64,000 nt of DNA from positions 583,919 to 647,918 of the forward strand of contig JAJDTP010000005.1 of NCBI GenBank assembly GCA_022827095.1, in the 5' to 3' direction. Source of the stretch: Dehalococcoidia bacterium. GTDB taxonomy: Bacteria > Chloroflexota > Dehalococcoidia > Lucifugimonadales > UBA3495. Below are positions 27,938 to 37,385 of the stretch, piece after piece. The first letter of the stretch is position 1. Every line of letters begins with the position of its first letter. The position numbers were made by a program, and so were the translations under genes. The notes below the pieces were generated by a model. It searched no databases. It saw only the letters and a program-made list of their open reading frames with translations, and was not told where the DNA came from.

Positions 27938-29125
27938 TCAGCCGGCGAATATCCCGTTCCGCTCAAATATAGCCGCCAACTCCGCGATGCCATCGGACAC
28001 GGTTTGCGCCGTGGGATGACCGAAGCACAACCGCGCCATGTGCGCGCCGTTGCCCTCAGGAGAGAACATTGTGCCGTTGTAGTACCCGACGCCTTCATTG
28101 AACGATTGCTCCTGGAATCCGGCCAGGTCCGTGCCTTCCGGCATCGTCAGCCACAGGTAGAGGCCGCCCTCGGGCTTGGACCAGGTGGCCCGGTTGCCGA
28201 AGTGTTCGCCCAGGGCCGCCAGCATGGCGTCGCGCTTGGCCCGCAGTGCCTGGTTTTCCTCGTCGATGTGGTCGTACATGTGGTTGCGCAGGTACTCTTC
28301 GATTGCAAGTGCCGCAAATTGGTTCACGCCGCCGGATTTGAAACTCAACGCCCGCTCACGCACGACTTCCGGCGCCACCAAGTACCCCATGCGCACGCCC
28401 GGCGCGATGATCTTGGACATGGACCCGACGTAAAGGACACCTCCGCTGTCGGCCATGCTGCTGATCGACGTTACGTCCTCGCCTTCGAACCGTAGATCCA
28501 CGTAGCAGTCGTCCTCCAGGATCGGCACTCCGTGGCTCTGACAGACTTCCAGCATGCGTTGTCGCCGTTCGAGGGTCGCCGTCCAACCCAGCGGATTCTG
28601 GAAGGTGGGGATCGTGTACAGGAATTTGACCCGGCGGCCCGCAGCCTCCTGCGCCCGGATGGTCTCGTCCAACGCTTCCGGAATGATTCCGTCATCGTCG
28701 CATTTGACACCCACTACGTTCGCGCCCCACAGCCGCATTTGGCGCATCGTGCCCAGGTATACGTACTCCTCGGTCAGCAGCACGTCGCCCGGGTCCGTCA
28801 TCGCCTGGATCAACATGTTGATCGCCTCGCCGGAGCCCGACGTCAGTACGATGTCGTCGGCCGTGACGTCCATCTGCCGGTCCCGTCGCAACTTGTCCGC
28901 GACCAGTTCGCGCAGGGGCGGGTAGCCGGCCGCCACCGGATAGTACGCCAGGTCTCGTCCTTCACGCTCCAACGCCGTGCTCAACGCGTCGACAAGACCC
29001 GTCAGCGGCAGCGTGTCGGGGTCCGGGTAGGCTACGGCGAAGTCGTACTTTGCGTGCCGATTGGCGCCGCGCGTGGTGATCGGGGCCCGTTCTGCGAAGA
29101 GCCCTTCGTAGCTGAACTCGCTCAT
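27938..29125 (-). CDS. PLP-dependent aminotransferase class I/II (2-aminoadipate type)
   Basis: A 395-residue fold-type I aminotransferase, paralogous to 907-2118. The PLP lysine lies in YVGSMSKIIAPGVRMGY. The FQNPLGW, DDCYVDLRF and C-terminal ARLCFGHP motifs fit the group that transfers amino groups from branched or aromatic amino acids or 2-aminoadipate. ATG 29125 has GGGAGG a short distance upstream; a longer frame from 29245 adds non-conserved sequence. It lies downstream of aspS on the same strand. Substrate unknown. Confidence 0.85.
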   Translation of the reverse strand: MSEFSYEGLFAERAPITTRGANRHAKYDFAVAYPDPDTLPLTGLVDALSTALEREGRDLAYYPVAAGYPPLRELVADKLRRDRQMDVTADDIVLTSGSGEAINMLIQAMTDPGDVLLTEEYVYLGTMRQMRLWGANVVGVKCDDDGIIPEALDETIRAQEAAGRRVKFLYTIPTFQNPLGWTATLERRQRMLEVCQSHGVPILEDDCYVDLRFEGEDVTSISSMADSGGVLYVGSMSKIIAPGVRMGYLVAPEVVRERALSFKSGGVNQFAALAIEEYLRNHMYDHIDEENQALRAKRDAMLAALGEHFGNRATWSKPEGGLYLWLTMPEGTDLAGFQEQSFNEGVGYYNGTMFSPEGNGAHMARLCFGHPTAQTVSDGIAELAAIFERNGIFAG

Positions 29126-29198
29126 CGGTTGTCCTCCCTTCCGGACGGTAGAGATGATTGACGCGGAATGCCACCCGGCGTCGTCGGTTTTGCGAGCA

Positions 29199-30989
29199 CT
29201 AATCCGCGAGGCGGATCGCCAGGTCGCGCAACTGGCCGGCGTCAACCTCCGACGGCGCGCCGAACAGCAGGTCGGACCCGCTCTGGGTCTTCGGGAACGC
29301 GATCACCTCGCGCAGCGAGTCCGCGCCCGCCAGTATCGCCACCAGCCGGTCGATGCCCGGTGCGATGCCGCCATGCGGAGGCGCGCCGTAGTCAAACGCT
29401 TCCAGGATGTGACCGAACCGCTCGGTTATTTGCTCCGGAGAGTAGCCCAGGATACTGAACACCTTTTCCTGCAGATCGCGGCGGTGTATGCGGATGCTGC
29501 CGCTGGCCAACTCGGATCCGTTGCATACCAGGTCGTATGCGCGCGACGGTATGGACGCGAGGTCGCCACCGTCGAGCATGGACTCGCAGCCGGGCGCTGG
29601 CGCCGTGAACGGATGGTGCGCCGAGTCCCAGCGACCCGTGTCATCATCCCACTCGAAAAGGGGAAAATCGGTCACAAAGGCGAACGACAACGTCGTCGGG
29701 TCGGCCAGTTTCATCTGTGTGGCCAAGTGCGTCCGCATCGCCGCCAGCCACTGGTTGGCCAAACGGGCCGGTCCAGCCATCAGGACTATCAAGTCACCAC
29801 GCTGCGCCCCGGACCTTTCCGCCAGCCTCCGCACCCACTCGACGGGCATGCGCAATCCTGGCGACAGCAGCGCCTCGTCGTCGGTCAGCGATCCCAGCGG
29901 ACCATCTCCGCTCAGCCTCACGTGGCTCATGCCCGCGGCGCCGAACTCCTTTGCCGTTTCTTCCATGCGGCGCATGTCCGAGCCGGTGAGCCGACCCATC
30001 CCAGGCACGGCCATCGCCTTGATGATGCCGCCGCGGTCCAGGATGCCGTGGAAGACGCGGAACTCGGTTTCTGCCGCCAGGTCGCTGACGTCCGCCATCT
30101 CCAGGTCGTAACGGAGATCGGGTTTATCGCTGCCAAACCGCGCCATGGCATCGGCATAGGACAGGCGTTGGAACGGAGTCTTGACCTTGAACTGCGGCGT
30201 CAGTTCGTGCACCAAGCCGGAGTACAAGCCTTCAATCAGGCCCAGGACATCCTCTTCCTCGACGAAGCTCATTTCCAGGTCGAGCTGGGTGAACTCCGGT
30301 TGCCGGTCGGCGCGCAGGTCTTCGTCACGGAAGCAGCGGGCAATCTGGAAATAACGCTCCACGCCGCTGACCATCAACAACTGCTTCAACTGCTGCGGGG
30401 ACTGGGGCAGCGCGTAGAAATTGCCCGGATGGGTCCTGCTGGGAACCAGGTAGTCGCGCGCTCCTTCCGGCGTGCTTTTGATCAGGATCGGCGTTTCGAT
30501 CTCCAGGAAACCGTGACCGTCGAGATAGTCCCGGATGTACTTCACTGCCTGGTGACGCAGCCTCAGGTTGTCCTGCATCTTGGGCCGTCGGAGGTCAAGA
30601 TAACGATAGCGCAGCCGCAGGCTTTCGTCCGCATCAACGTCGTCCGTGATGTAGAAAGGTGGCGTGAGCGACTGGTTCAAAACCGTCAGCCCCTCCACCA
30701 TCACTTCCACCTCACCGGTGGGCAATGTCGGGTTCTCCGAGCCTTCCGGTCGGAGCCGAACGGCGCCGGTGACTTCAATGCACCATTCCGAGCGTAGGCG
30801 TTCGGCGGTCTCGTAGTCTTCCGGCGGCAGGTGTTCCGGATTGAGCACCACTTGCACGTATCCGGAGCGGTCCCGCAGATCGATGAATATGATGCCGCCG
30901 TGATCCCGCCGCCGGCTAACCCAGCCGGACAGCGTCGTGACGGTGCCATCGTGGGCGGCGCGCAAAGCGCCGCAGTCTTGGGTCTTCAG
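29199..30989 (-). CDS. aspS: Aspartyl-tRNA synthetase, bacterial type, apparent CTG start
   Basis: Class II synthetase charging tRNA-Asp, with the GAD insertion domain, about 596 residues. OB-fold motif LSGWVSRRRDHGG, motif 2 with FRDEDLRADRQPEFTQ, and motif 3 GIAPGIDRLV near the end. The conserved N-terminal KTQDCGALRAAHDG extends upstream of TTG 30965. In that frame there is no ATG, GTG or TTG before a stop, but CTG 30989 lies eight bases after AGGAG (31002-30998). CTG is therefore the best start. The thioredoxin-fold gene upstream ends 41 bases away. Confidence 0.9.
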   Translation of the reverse strand: MKTQDCGALRAAHDGTVTTLSGWVSRRRDHGGIIFIDLRDRSGYVQVVLNPEHLPPEDYETAERLRSEWCIEVTGAVRLRPEGSENPTLPTGEVEVMVEGLTVLNQSLTPPFYITDDVDADESLRLRYRYLDLRRPKMQDNLRLRHQAVKYIRDYLDGHGFLEIETPILIKSTPEGARDYLVPSRTHPGNFYALPQSPQQLKQLLMVSGVERYFQIARCFRDEDLRADRQPEFTQLDLEMSFVEEEDVLGLIEGLYSGLVHELTPQFKVKTPFQRLSYADAMARFGSDKPDLRYDLEMADVSDLAAETEFRVFHGILDRGGIIKAMAVPGMGRLTGSDMRRMEETAKEFGAAGMSHVRLSGDGPLGSLTDDEALLSPGLRMPVEWVRRLAERSGAQRGDLIVLMAGPARLANQWLAAMRTHLATQMKLADPTTLSFAFVTDFPLFEWDDDTGRWDSAHHPFTAPAPGCESMLDGGDLASIPSRAYDLVCNGSELASGSIRIHRRDLQEKVFSILGYSPEQITERFGHILEAFDYGAPPHGGIAPGIDRLVAILAGADSLREVIAFPKTQSGSDLLFGAPSEVDAGQLRDLAIRLAD

Positions 30990-31030
30990 AGCGTCAACTC
31001 CTGGCAGGATTGGTGAGCTATTTCACCGGG

Positions 31031-32848
31031 TCAGCCCAGCAGGTCAAGCACGTTTTGGAACGGACTTTCCATAACGATGCCACCCTCCGTGATGGCGGTC
31101 GCCAACTCCGCAGGGTCCGTGACCGGAGGGTAACAAACCGTGTCCAGACAAACGTGCGCCTGGGCCATTGCGCTGTCAGTAGAAGCGGGAACGAACTTGA
31201 TGATCAGGTGCGGAGCGTCCAGTTTCATCGCGGCGGCGAGCATGGCGTCGGTGCTGGCGGTCCCCGGCGAACCCTCCACCGTCACCTCGACCACTGAATT
31301 GAGGTATTGGTCCACTGCGACCGCGTAGTCCGCCGCGAGTTCGCCGTAGTCGCGGTTGGCGTCAACGTAGGCGCTCAGGGTGTGGCGGGCCGTCTGCCGG
31401 TACCGATCATCCAGAGTCGCGTGATGCATCCGCATCATTCCAATCGCGGCCCGAGTGTTTTCCGCCAGTGGTTTCTCGCGGGCGTGCAGATAGCCCAGCC
31501 GTTCCTGTCCTGATTCCACGTCCCAGAACCCGCCGTGCGCGCCGTCCAGGAACCTGTCCAGCAACATTTGTGCCCCCCGTTCGGCTGCTGACAGGTAGCG
31601 TTCCGACCCGCCCGGCAGAGCGTCGTACCCGTCCAACACGGCTACCAGGAAGTTGGACCAGTCGACGAGCAGGTCACCCGCGTCCTGAGGCAGTGCGCCC
31701 GCGATGGTGTAGGCGTGTGGCAAACCCCCATTTTCTGATGCACCAATTATCCCGTCAAGTAGACCAGCGCCCGTTCCGGACAACTCCGGCCGTCCCAGTG
31801 TCCATGCCGCGCGCAGCAGCAACGAAACTGCCTGAGCAGTGACCGAGGTGTAGCTGAACGGGTCAACCGCCGGCGCTTCTGACCGGGCTCGCTCCTGCGT
31901 TGACCCTGCGAAATATTCGGAATGCGCGCCCTGGCTTCCTCGCACGCCCTTCGCCGACGGATCAAACAGCGTAGCGCAGATGTAGTCGACGGTTTCGCCG
32001 GCGAGCCGGAGGTAATCCTTCCGCTCCAGGATGATGCCCGAATCCATCAGGACACCGGCCAGGGCGATATTGTCCTCGGCCATCTTTTCGTACTGCGCCT
32101 GCGTCCAGTCGCTGCCGGTGGTGAAGCGGAAAAACCCGCCGTCAATCCGGTCGCGCAGATCGCCGCCAACTATGGCGTCCAAGCTTTTTTCAAGCATCAC
32201 GCGGTAGAATGGTTCTCCCGTGGTGCGGTACTGATGCAGCAGAAGGCGCAGCATGGGCGTCGATGGGAACTTGGGTTCCAGCCCGAACCCTCCGTGGATG
32301 GCGTCGTAGGTTCCGGCGACGCGGCGGGAGATGGCGTCGACTACGCCCTCGTCAGGATCGCGCCCGGCGGATACGCGGCCCGCGTGTTCGCGGCGTTGGC
32401 GCAGGATGTCGTTGCCCTGCTCGTACAGTTCGGGCTTGCGTTCCGTATATGCCCGACGCACTTCGTCCAACATCGCCAGAAGCTGGTCAGGAGGCAGGTA
32501 CGTCGCCCCCGCCATGAAGCCGCCGTGTGGAGTCAGGAACGAGGTAGTCGGCCAGCCGCCCACGTTGTAACGGGCGTTGACGTCGGGGCGGTGGTCGGTG
32601 TCAACGCGCACGGGCGTGAAATGGGCGTTGACGAATTGGATGACGTCTTGGTCCGAGTAGGCGCCGGAATCCATCTCGTGGCACCAATAGCACCACACCG
32701 CGTTGATCGACAGCAGGATCGGCCGGTCGTTATCCTGGGCGAATTCGAAGGCTTCGCGGCCCCACGGTCGCCAAGCGACCGCTCCGGTCGGGACGACCGC
32801 CTCAGGTTCACCGGATATCGTGCTCAACGCCCCTGTCCTTGCTTCCAA
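31031..32848 (-). CDS. DUF255 thioredoxin-domain protein (YyaL/spermatogenesis-associated 20 family)
   Basis: A 605-residue protein with an N-terminal thioredoxin-like domain and a C-terminal alpha/alpha-barrel resembling glycoside hydrolases or epimerases. The redox-type motif is WCYWCHEM near residues 52-59, with GGWPTTSFLTP and DTDHRPD following. The family is widespread but its reaction is not established; a disulfide or sugar-related role has been suggested. It is somewhat shorter than the usual 650-700 residues. It precedes aspS. Confidence 0.82.
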   Translation of the reverse strand: MEARTGALSTISGEPEAVVPTGAVAWRPWGREAFEFAQDNDRPILLSINAVWCYWCHEMDSGAYSDQDVIQFVNAHFTPVRVDTDHRPDVNARYNVGGWPTTSFLTPHGGFMAGATYLPPDQLLAMLDEVRRAYTERKPELYEQGNDILRQRREHAGRVSAGRDPDEGVVDAISRRVAGTYDAIHGGFGLEPKFPSTPMLRLLLHQYRTTGEPFYRVMLEKSLDAIVGGDLRDRIDGGFFRFTTGSDWTQAQYEKMAEDNIALAGVLMDSGIILERKDYLRLAGETVDYICATLFDPSAKGVRGSQGAHSEYFAGSTQERARSEAPAVDPFSYTSVTAQAVSLLLRAAWTLGRPELSGTGAGLLDGIIGASENGGLPHAYTIAGALPQDAGDLLVDWSNFLVAVLDGYDALPGGSERYLSAAERGAQMLLDRFLDGAHGGFWDVESGQERLGYLHAREKPLAENTRAAIGMMRMHHATLDDRYRQTARHTLSAYVDANRDYGELAADYAVAVDQYLNSVVEVTVEGSPGTASTDAMLAAAMKLDAPHLIIKFVPASTDSAMAQAHVCLDTVCYPPVTDPAELATAITEGGIVMESPFQNVLDLLG

Positions 32849-33032
32849 TTGCCGTAATGATTATCCGCATCGCGCAACATCGTAAACGTTAGCACAGGGG
32901 TCACACATTGGCAATTTGGCCCAGCATTTGGTCATACGCGGTGTCATCACGATGAGCGAGCCCACGCTGTGATTCGCACCCGTTAGCCCGCATGATACGC
33001 AGGTCCACCCGGCGCGAACCCGCACGACCAAC

Positions 33033-34094
33033 TCAACGCGCCCGCGGGTTGAACGCGTCGTTGACGGCGTCGCCGAGTATGTTGAAGCAGAAGAACAGCA
33101 CCGTCACGGTGCCGATAGGGAACAGCAGCAGGTGAGGTTCATTCCGCAGAACCTGAATGCTGCCGTTTTCGAACATCATTCTTCCCAGGCTGGGCACTGG
33201 CGGCTGAACTCCGATCCCGATCCAGCTCAACACCAACTCGGATCCGGCCACGCCGGCCAGTCCTGCCGAGATCGACACGATTAACGGGCTGAGGATGTTC
33301 GGCAGCACGTGTACCCGAAGGATGCGCGCAGTTGACGCTCCAGCCACCAGCGCCGCTTCGGTGTACTGGCTCTCCCGCGCCTGCAGGACCTGACCGCGCA
33401 CGAGCCTCGCCATCCCGAACCAACCGAAGATCGACAGCGCGAACGATATGATCGCGTAGTCCAGGATGCCCAACCGCAGGATCCAGTCGATCCCGGTGGC
33501 GTCCTCGAATCCCTGCACCAGGCCCACCAGTCTCGGCTTCAGCGCCGCCACGAATATCAGGATGAGTATGATATCCGGGAACGAGGAAGTGACCTCGCCG
33601 GTGCGCATGATCACCGAGTCGACCCACCGGCCCATGTACCCGCTCAGCAAACCCAACACGATGCCCAGGACAAGGGTGCCGCCCAGCAGGGATATGATAG
33701 TGATGATCACCGTGGTCCGCAGCCCGTAGATCACCCGGGTCATCATGTCCCGACCCAGACGGTCGGCTCCGAAGGGATGCGCCAGAGTTGGCTTGGCCCG
33801 ACTCTGGGACAGGTCCTGGGCGGTGTATTCGTAGGGAGTGATCAACGGTGAGAGCAGCGCTCCCACGTACATCACCAGGATGATGGAGAGACATACCACC
33901 GCGAGCTTCTTTCTGAAAAGCCGGCGTACCGACAGGCTCCAGTAGCTGTGGCCACGGGCCGGTTCCTCGTCCAGTTCCAGCCGTTGCCCGGCGGTCAGCT
34001 CGTTGGCCCACCAATCACTGACCTCAAGATCGGTGTTAAGGTGCTGGGTATGACCATGGTCGTGGGCGCGCGGGCCCGAGCGGTCAGGCAACAT
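33033..34094 (-). CDS. ABC transporter permease, OppC/DppC family
   Basis: Inner-membrane subunit of an oligopeptide, dipeptide or nickel-type importer. 353 residues. About 70 cytoplasmic residues precede the first membrane segment (KLAVVCLSIILVMYVGALL). The OppC signature HPFGADRLGRDMMTRVIYG follows, then four or five more membrane segments, with the ATPase-contact EAA-type loop in TEAALVAGAS. Its start overlaps the end of the DppB gene by 11 bases. The transporter's ATPases are not adjacent; one candidate is at 44226-45209. Confidence 0.88.
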   Translation of the reverse strand: MLPDRSGPRAHDHGHTQHLNTDLEVSDWWANELTAGQRLELDEEPARGHSYWSLSVRRLFRKKLAVVCLSIILVMYVGALLSPLITPYEYTAQDLSQSRAKPTLAHPFGADRLGRDMMTRVIYGLRTTVIITIISLLGGTLVLGIVLGLLSGYMGRWVDSVIMRTGEVTSSFPDIILILIFVAALKPRLVGLVQGFEDATGIDWILRLGILDYAIISFALSIFGWFGMARLVRGQVLQARESQYTEAALVAGASTARILRVHVLPNILSPLIVSISAGLAGVAGSELVLSWIGIGVQPPVPSLGRMMFENGSIQVLRNEPHLLLFPIGTVTVLFFCFNILGDAVNDAFNPRAR

Positions 34095-35031
34095 TGCCGG
34101 CTCCGAGCCTGATCCTGGGGTCCAGCAGCGGGTACATCAGATCAACTATCAGGTTGGCCAACATGAACAGCGTCGTGGACACGATGGCAAATGCCATTAT
34201 TACCGGATAGTCCCTTGCGAACAGAGAGTTGATGGTAAAGAAACCGACCCCGGGGATCCCGAAGTAAATTTCCACAATGAAAGTGCCGCCGGCCAGCCCC
34301 GCGATCGTGAACCCAAAGCTAGTGACCACCGGAATCATCGCGTTTCTCAGGATATGCCGCCACCGCACGATGGTCTCCGATAACCCCTTCGCGCGGGCCG
34401 TGCGGATGTAGTCCTGACCTAGCACGTCCAGCACGCTGGCGCGCACCAGCCGCACCACTATCGCGATGCCAGGCACACCCATCACCGTGGCCGGCATTAC
34501 GATCTTGGGCGAAAAGAAACCATCCCACCCGCTGGTGGGCAGGATGTCCAGATACAGGGCAAATACCAGGAGCAGAACCGGCGCGGTGATGAATACAGGC
34601 AGCGACTGGAAAGCCAGTGCGATCGCCACTACCACGTTGTCGACGCCCGTACCCTGGCGCAGGGCAGCGAAAAGCCCTACGGGTATACCGATCCCCAAGG
34701 TGATGATGATTGCGGCCAAGTTGAGTTGCAAGGAAACCGGGATGCGCTTGGCCAGCAGTTCCCCCACCGACTTGCCGCGGAACTGGAAGCTCTCGCCGAA
34801 ATCGAGACGCGTGACTACTCCCTCGATGTACCGCACGTATTGAACGACCAGCGGATCGTCGAGCCCCAACTGAGCTCGTAGCCGTTCGCGCACCTCGTCA
34901 TTCTGGTGCTGGCCCAACCAGACCTGGACCGGGTCGCCGGGACCGACCCGCAGCAAAGCGAACGTCACGAACGTGACGATGATCAACAGGAATGGCAGCC
35001 ATATCAGCCGTCGCGCCGCGTATGTTCCCAT
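34084..35031 (-). CDS. ABC transporter permease, OppB/DppB family
   Basis: 315-residue permease with the N-terminal RLIWLPFLLIIVTFVTFALL membrane helix and the OppB-type GDPVQVWLGQH. Six predicted membrane segments; the EAA-type loop DYIRTARAKGLSE contacts the ATPase. It sits between the substrate-binding lipoprotein gene, 79 bases upstream, and the OppC gene, which it overlaps. The strong hairpin in the upstream gap may lower its expression relative to the binding protein. Confidence 0.9.
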   Translation of the reverse strand: MGTYAARRLIWLPFLLIIVTFVTFALLRVGPGDPVQVWLGQHQNDEVRERLRAQLGLDDPLVVQYVRYIEGVVTRLDFGESFQFRGKSVGELLAKRIPVSLQLNLAAIIITLGIGIPVGLFAALRQGTGVDNVVVAIALAFQSLPVFITAPVLLLVFALYLDILPTSGWDGFFSPKIVMPATVMGVPGIAIVVRLVRASVLDVLGQDYIRTARAKGLSETIVRWRHILRNAMIPVVTSFGFTIAGLAGGTFIVEIYFGIPGVGFFTINSLFARDYPVIMAFAIVSTTLFMLANLIVDLMYPLLDPRIRLGAGNVA

Positions 35032-35062
35032 TTGTGACCGCCCGTTCGGTGCGCCGATAGTT

Positions 35063-35090
35063 GCAGGGGCGAATCACGGTTCGCCCCTGC
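35063..35090 (-). promoter_or_regulatory. Stable intercistronic hairpin between binding protein and permease genes
   Basis: GCAGGGGCGAA pairs perfectly with TTCGCCCCTGC around a TCACGG loop (11 bp). No U-tract follows, so it is better explained as an mRNA-stabilising or partial-attenuation stem that favours the solute-binding protein, a known pattern in ABC operons, than as a full terminator. Confidence 0.5.
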
Positions 35091-35109
35091 GCCTCGCTCA
35101 TCGGCAATT

Positions 35110-36915
35110 CTACTGGTTGAAGTACACGTACCGGTACTTGGGGATGCTCATTTGCAGGAGGAAATAGTCCGATACTTCGGGTTTGATCAGTGCGTAGCCT
35201 TCGCCGCTGAACCACGTCCAGACCCAGGGCGCGTCGTCCAGGACCATCTGCTCGACCTGGTTGTACAGCTCGAACCGCCGGCCCCGGTCACGCTCCGTGC
35301 GGGCCTCTTCCAGCAGGCGGTCAACCTCCGGATTGGCGTAGTTGGTATGGTTGCTCTGGCTTTCGGAGTGCAGGAGCACGTCCAGGAAGTTCTGTGGGTC
35401 AGGGTAGTCCGCGATCCAGCCCAGGGAGAACATCTGGTACTTCTTGTCGTTCACGTCCTGCAGGAACGTCGCCCATTCCGTCTGCTGGATATCGACCTCG
35501 ATCCCCAGCTCCTGACGCCATTGTTCCAGGATGACCTCAAGATAGGTAGGTATGGCTGCTCCGAAGCTGCCGGAAATGGTTAGGGTGATGCGCGGGAAAT
35601 CGCCGGACGCCAGCGCGTCGGCGTACTCGGACTCCTGCATCAGCTCCCGCGCCAGGTCCGGGTTGAAATGATAACTGCGCAGGTTCTCGGTGTAAGCCGG
35701 GAACCCCGGCGGTATCACTCCTGTCGCCGGCGACACCCGGCCGTCCAGGACGTTCTCCGCGATGCTCTGCAGGTCTATCGCGTAGTTCAGCGCCTGCCGT
35801 ACTTTCACGTCGTCAAAGGGCGGTTGTTCCGAGTTCAAGCCAATATAGAAAACGTCAAAGTCCTGTGGCGAACGGTGCAACTGAGGATGCAGCGGATCGC
35901 TGGGATCCAGCAGCCGCGGCAGGTCGTCCAGACCCACCCCCGTTAGGTGAATCTCGTCGTTCTCGTACATGATCATCGCGGAGCCGCCGCTCAGGATCAT
36001 TTGCACGCTTTCAAGATGCGGTGGTCCCAGGTGGTACAGTTCGTTCCGCTCCAGGATGATCAATTCACCGATTTCGTAGGTCGCGAGTTTGAAAGGGCCG
36101 GTTCCGTTGGGCTGGTCCAGCCAGGACCCGTCCTCCGTAACCTGCTCCTGGTCGAGTACGAATGCCGAAGGGTATGATAGTTTTGCCAGGAAGTACGACT
36201 TCGGCGCGTCAATTGTGAATTCCACCGTCCGGTCGTCGATAACCCGCACTCCCCTGACTTCATCGGCCTTGGTGCATTTGCCTGCGGCTGCGTCGTCTTC
36301 GCTGCACAGTTTATCTTTCACGCCGATGATGTCGCCCAAGTAGGTCTCCGCCGTGTGTGAAAGGGTATCGGGGTCGGCCGCACGCTCTATGGACCACTTG
36401 ACATCGTGAGCCGTCACCGGTTTGCCGTCCTGGAACTTGGCGTTCTCTCGCAGGATAAACGTGTAAACCAGCCCGTCTTCGCTGATGGACAGGTGCTCAG
36501 CCAGGTCCAATACCGGCTGGTAGTCCAGGCTTAACGTCACCAGGCCGCCGAATACTTCGTTGATGATCACGCTGGAGGTGACATCCCCCGCCAGGTGAGG
36601 GTCCAACGTCGGCGGATCGGCGAACAACCTCACCAGCGTCCCGCCTTGCGCTGGCCGGTCATCAAAAGTCAGGTCCGCCGAGGGGGCGCGGCTTCCCCCC
36701 TCCGGCTGAGCGGCGGCCATCGCCGTTTCCGTGGTCGGGGCCGGAGCTTCACTGGCCGCGGTGGGCGGTGTGTCCGGAACGGAAGTCGCGGTGGCTGCTA
36801 CCGTGGGCTCGGGGGCGGCCGCTTCCGGTTCATCACTTCCACCGCATGCCACCAACCCGACCAGTGCGGCCAATACGGCTGCCATCAGCAGTATTCTGAA
36901 AATCTTGCGCATCAT
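35110..36915 (-). CDS. ABC transporter substrate-binding lipoprotein (SBP family 5, peptide/nickel)
   Basis: 601-residue extracytoplasmic binding protein, family 5, first gene of the importer operon. Lipoprotein signal: charged start, hydrophobic core and Cys24 after LVA. A long Ala/Pro/Glu/Thr linker (about 25-75) tethers the domain. TLDPHLAGDVTSSVIINEVFGG and the WSIERAADP motif are family signatures. Cysteines at CSEDDAAAGKC could form a disulfide. Ligand (peptide, opine, sugar or other) is not evident. It is larger than typical (about 520) mainly because of the linker. Confidence 0.9.
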   Translation of the reverse strand: MMRKIFRILLMAAVLAALVGLVACGGSDEPEAAAPEPTVAATATSVPDTPPTAASEAPAPTTETAMAAAQPEGGSRAPSADLTFDDRPAQGGTLVRLFADPPTLDPHLAGDVTSSVIINEVFGGLVTLSLDYQPVLDLAEHLSISEDGLVYTFILRENAKFQDGKPVTAHDVKWSIERAADPDTLSHTAETYLGDIIGVKDKLCSEDDAAAGKCTKADEVRGVRVIDDRTVEFTIDAPKSYFLAKLSYPSAFVLDQEQVTEDGSWLDQPNGTGPFKLATYEIGELIILERNELYHLGPPHLESVQMILSGGSAMIMYENDEIHLTGVGLDDLPRLLDPSDPLHPQLHRSPQDFDVFYIGLNSEQPPFDDVKVRQALNYAIDLQSIAENVLDGRVSPATGVIPPGFPAYTENLRSYHFNPDLARELMQESEYADALASGDFPRITLTISGSFGAAIPTYLEVILEQWRQELGIEVDIQQTEWATFLQDVNDKKYQMFSLGWIADYPDPQNFLDVLLHSESQSNHTNYANPEVDRLLEEARTERDRGRRFELYNQVEQMVLDDAPWVWTWFSGEGYALIKPEVSDYFLLQMSIPKYRYVYFNQ

Positions 36916-37134
36916 AAGTCCTCCGAATCAGTTCTCAGGGTCAAGGGGATTACGAGATACTGACCGGAATCAGTTTGCCCCAATTCCTATTGCCGAGATA
37001 TTACCGGCTCTGCACGCCGCGATTTTATCCAATCCCCCGACGCCGTTCAATTGTGCTCGGCTCGGTGTATTGTCCGATTTGATGATCTATGCTAACCTCG
37101 AAAGGTAGCCCGCCTACCGTACCGGGCGGCATGC

Positions 37135-37209
37135 GGCGAGCATAGCCAAGTGGCCTAAGGCGCCTGTCTGTGGCACAGGAGATCACGGGTTCGAATCCCG
37201 TTGCTCGCC
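37135..37209 (+). tRNA. tRNA-His (GTG)
   Basis: Acceptor GCGAGCA/TGCTCGC with the extra G-1 (37135) opposite C73, the identity feature of histidine tRNA. Anticodon stem CCTGT/ACAGG, loop CTGTGGC, anticodon GTG. T loop TTCGAAT. CCA follows directly at 37210-37212, so it is encoded. Confidence 0.95.
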
Positions 37210-37241
37210 CCACCAACCTCGCGCTCAATCTTCACGGAATT

Positions 37242-37314
37242 GCGCCTGTAGCTCAATGGACAGAGCACTGGGCTTCGGACCCAGGGGTTGCGGGTTCGAG
37301 TCCTGCCAGGCGCG
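37242..37314 (+). tRNA. tRNA-Arg (TCG)
   Basis: Acceptor GCGCCTG/CAGGCGC, anticodon stem CTGGG/CCCAG with loop CTTCGGA giving anticodon TCG. T loop TTCGAGT, discriminator G, CCA encoded at 37315-37317. It lies 29 bases after the histidine CCA, so the two are probably one transcript. Confidence 0.95.
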
Positions 37315-37328
37315 CCACCTGCGAAAAT

Positions 37329-37365
37329 AACCGACGGCAGCGCACCCGCTACTGTCGGTTTTTGT
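37329..37365 (+). terminator. Terminator of the tRNA-His/tRNA-Arg unit
   Basis: AACCGAC (37329-37335) pairs with GTCGGTT (37354-37360), with further imperfect pairing inside, and continues as TTT-GT. It also lies just after the htrA stop on the other strand. Confidence 0.7.
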
Positions 37366-37385
37366 ATCGGTCCTGGGTTCGGAAA

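Noticed and set aside
29154..30797. Long plus-strand frame opposite aspS
   Set aside because: Shadow of aspS; no ribosome site or domain.
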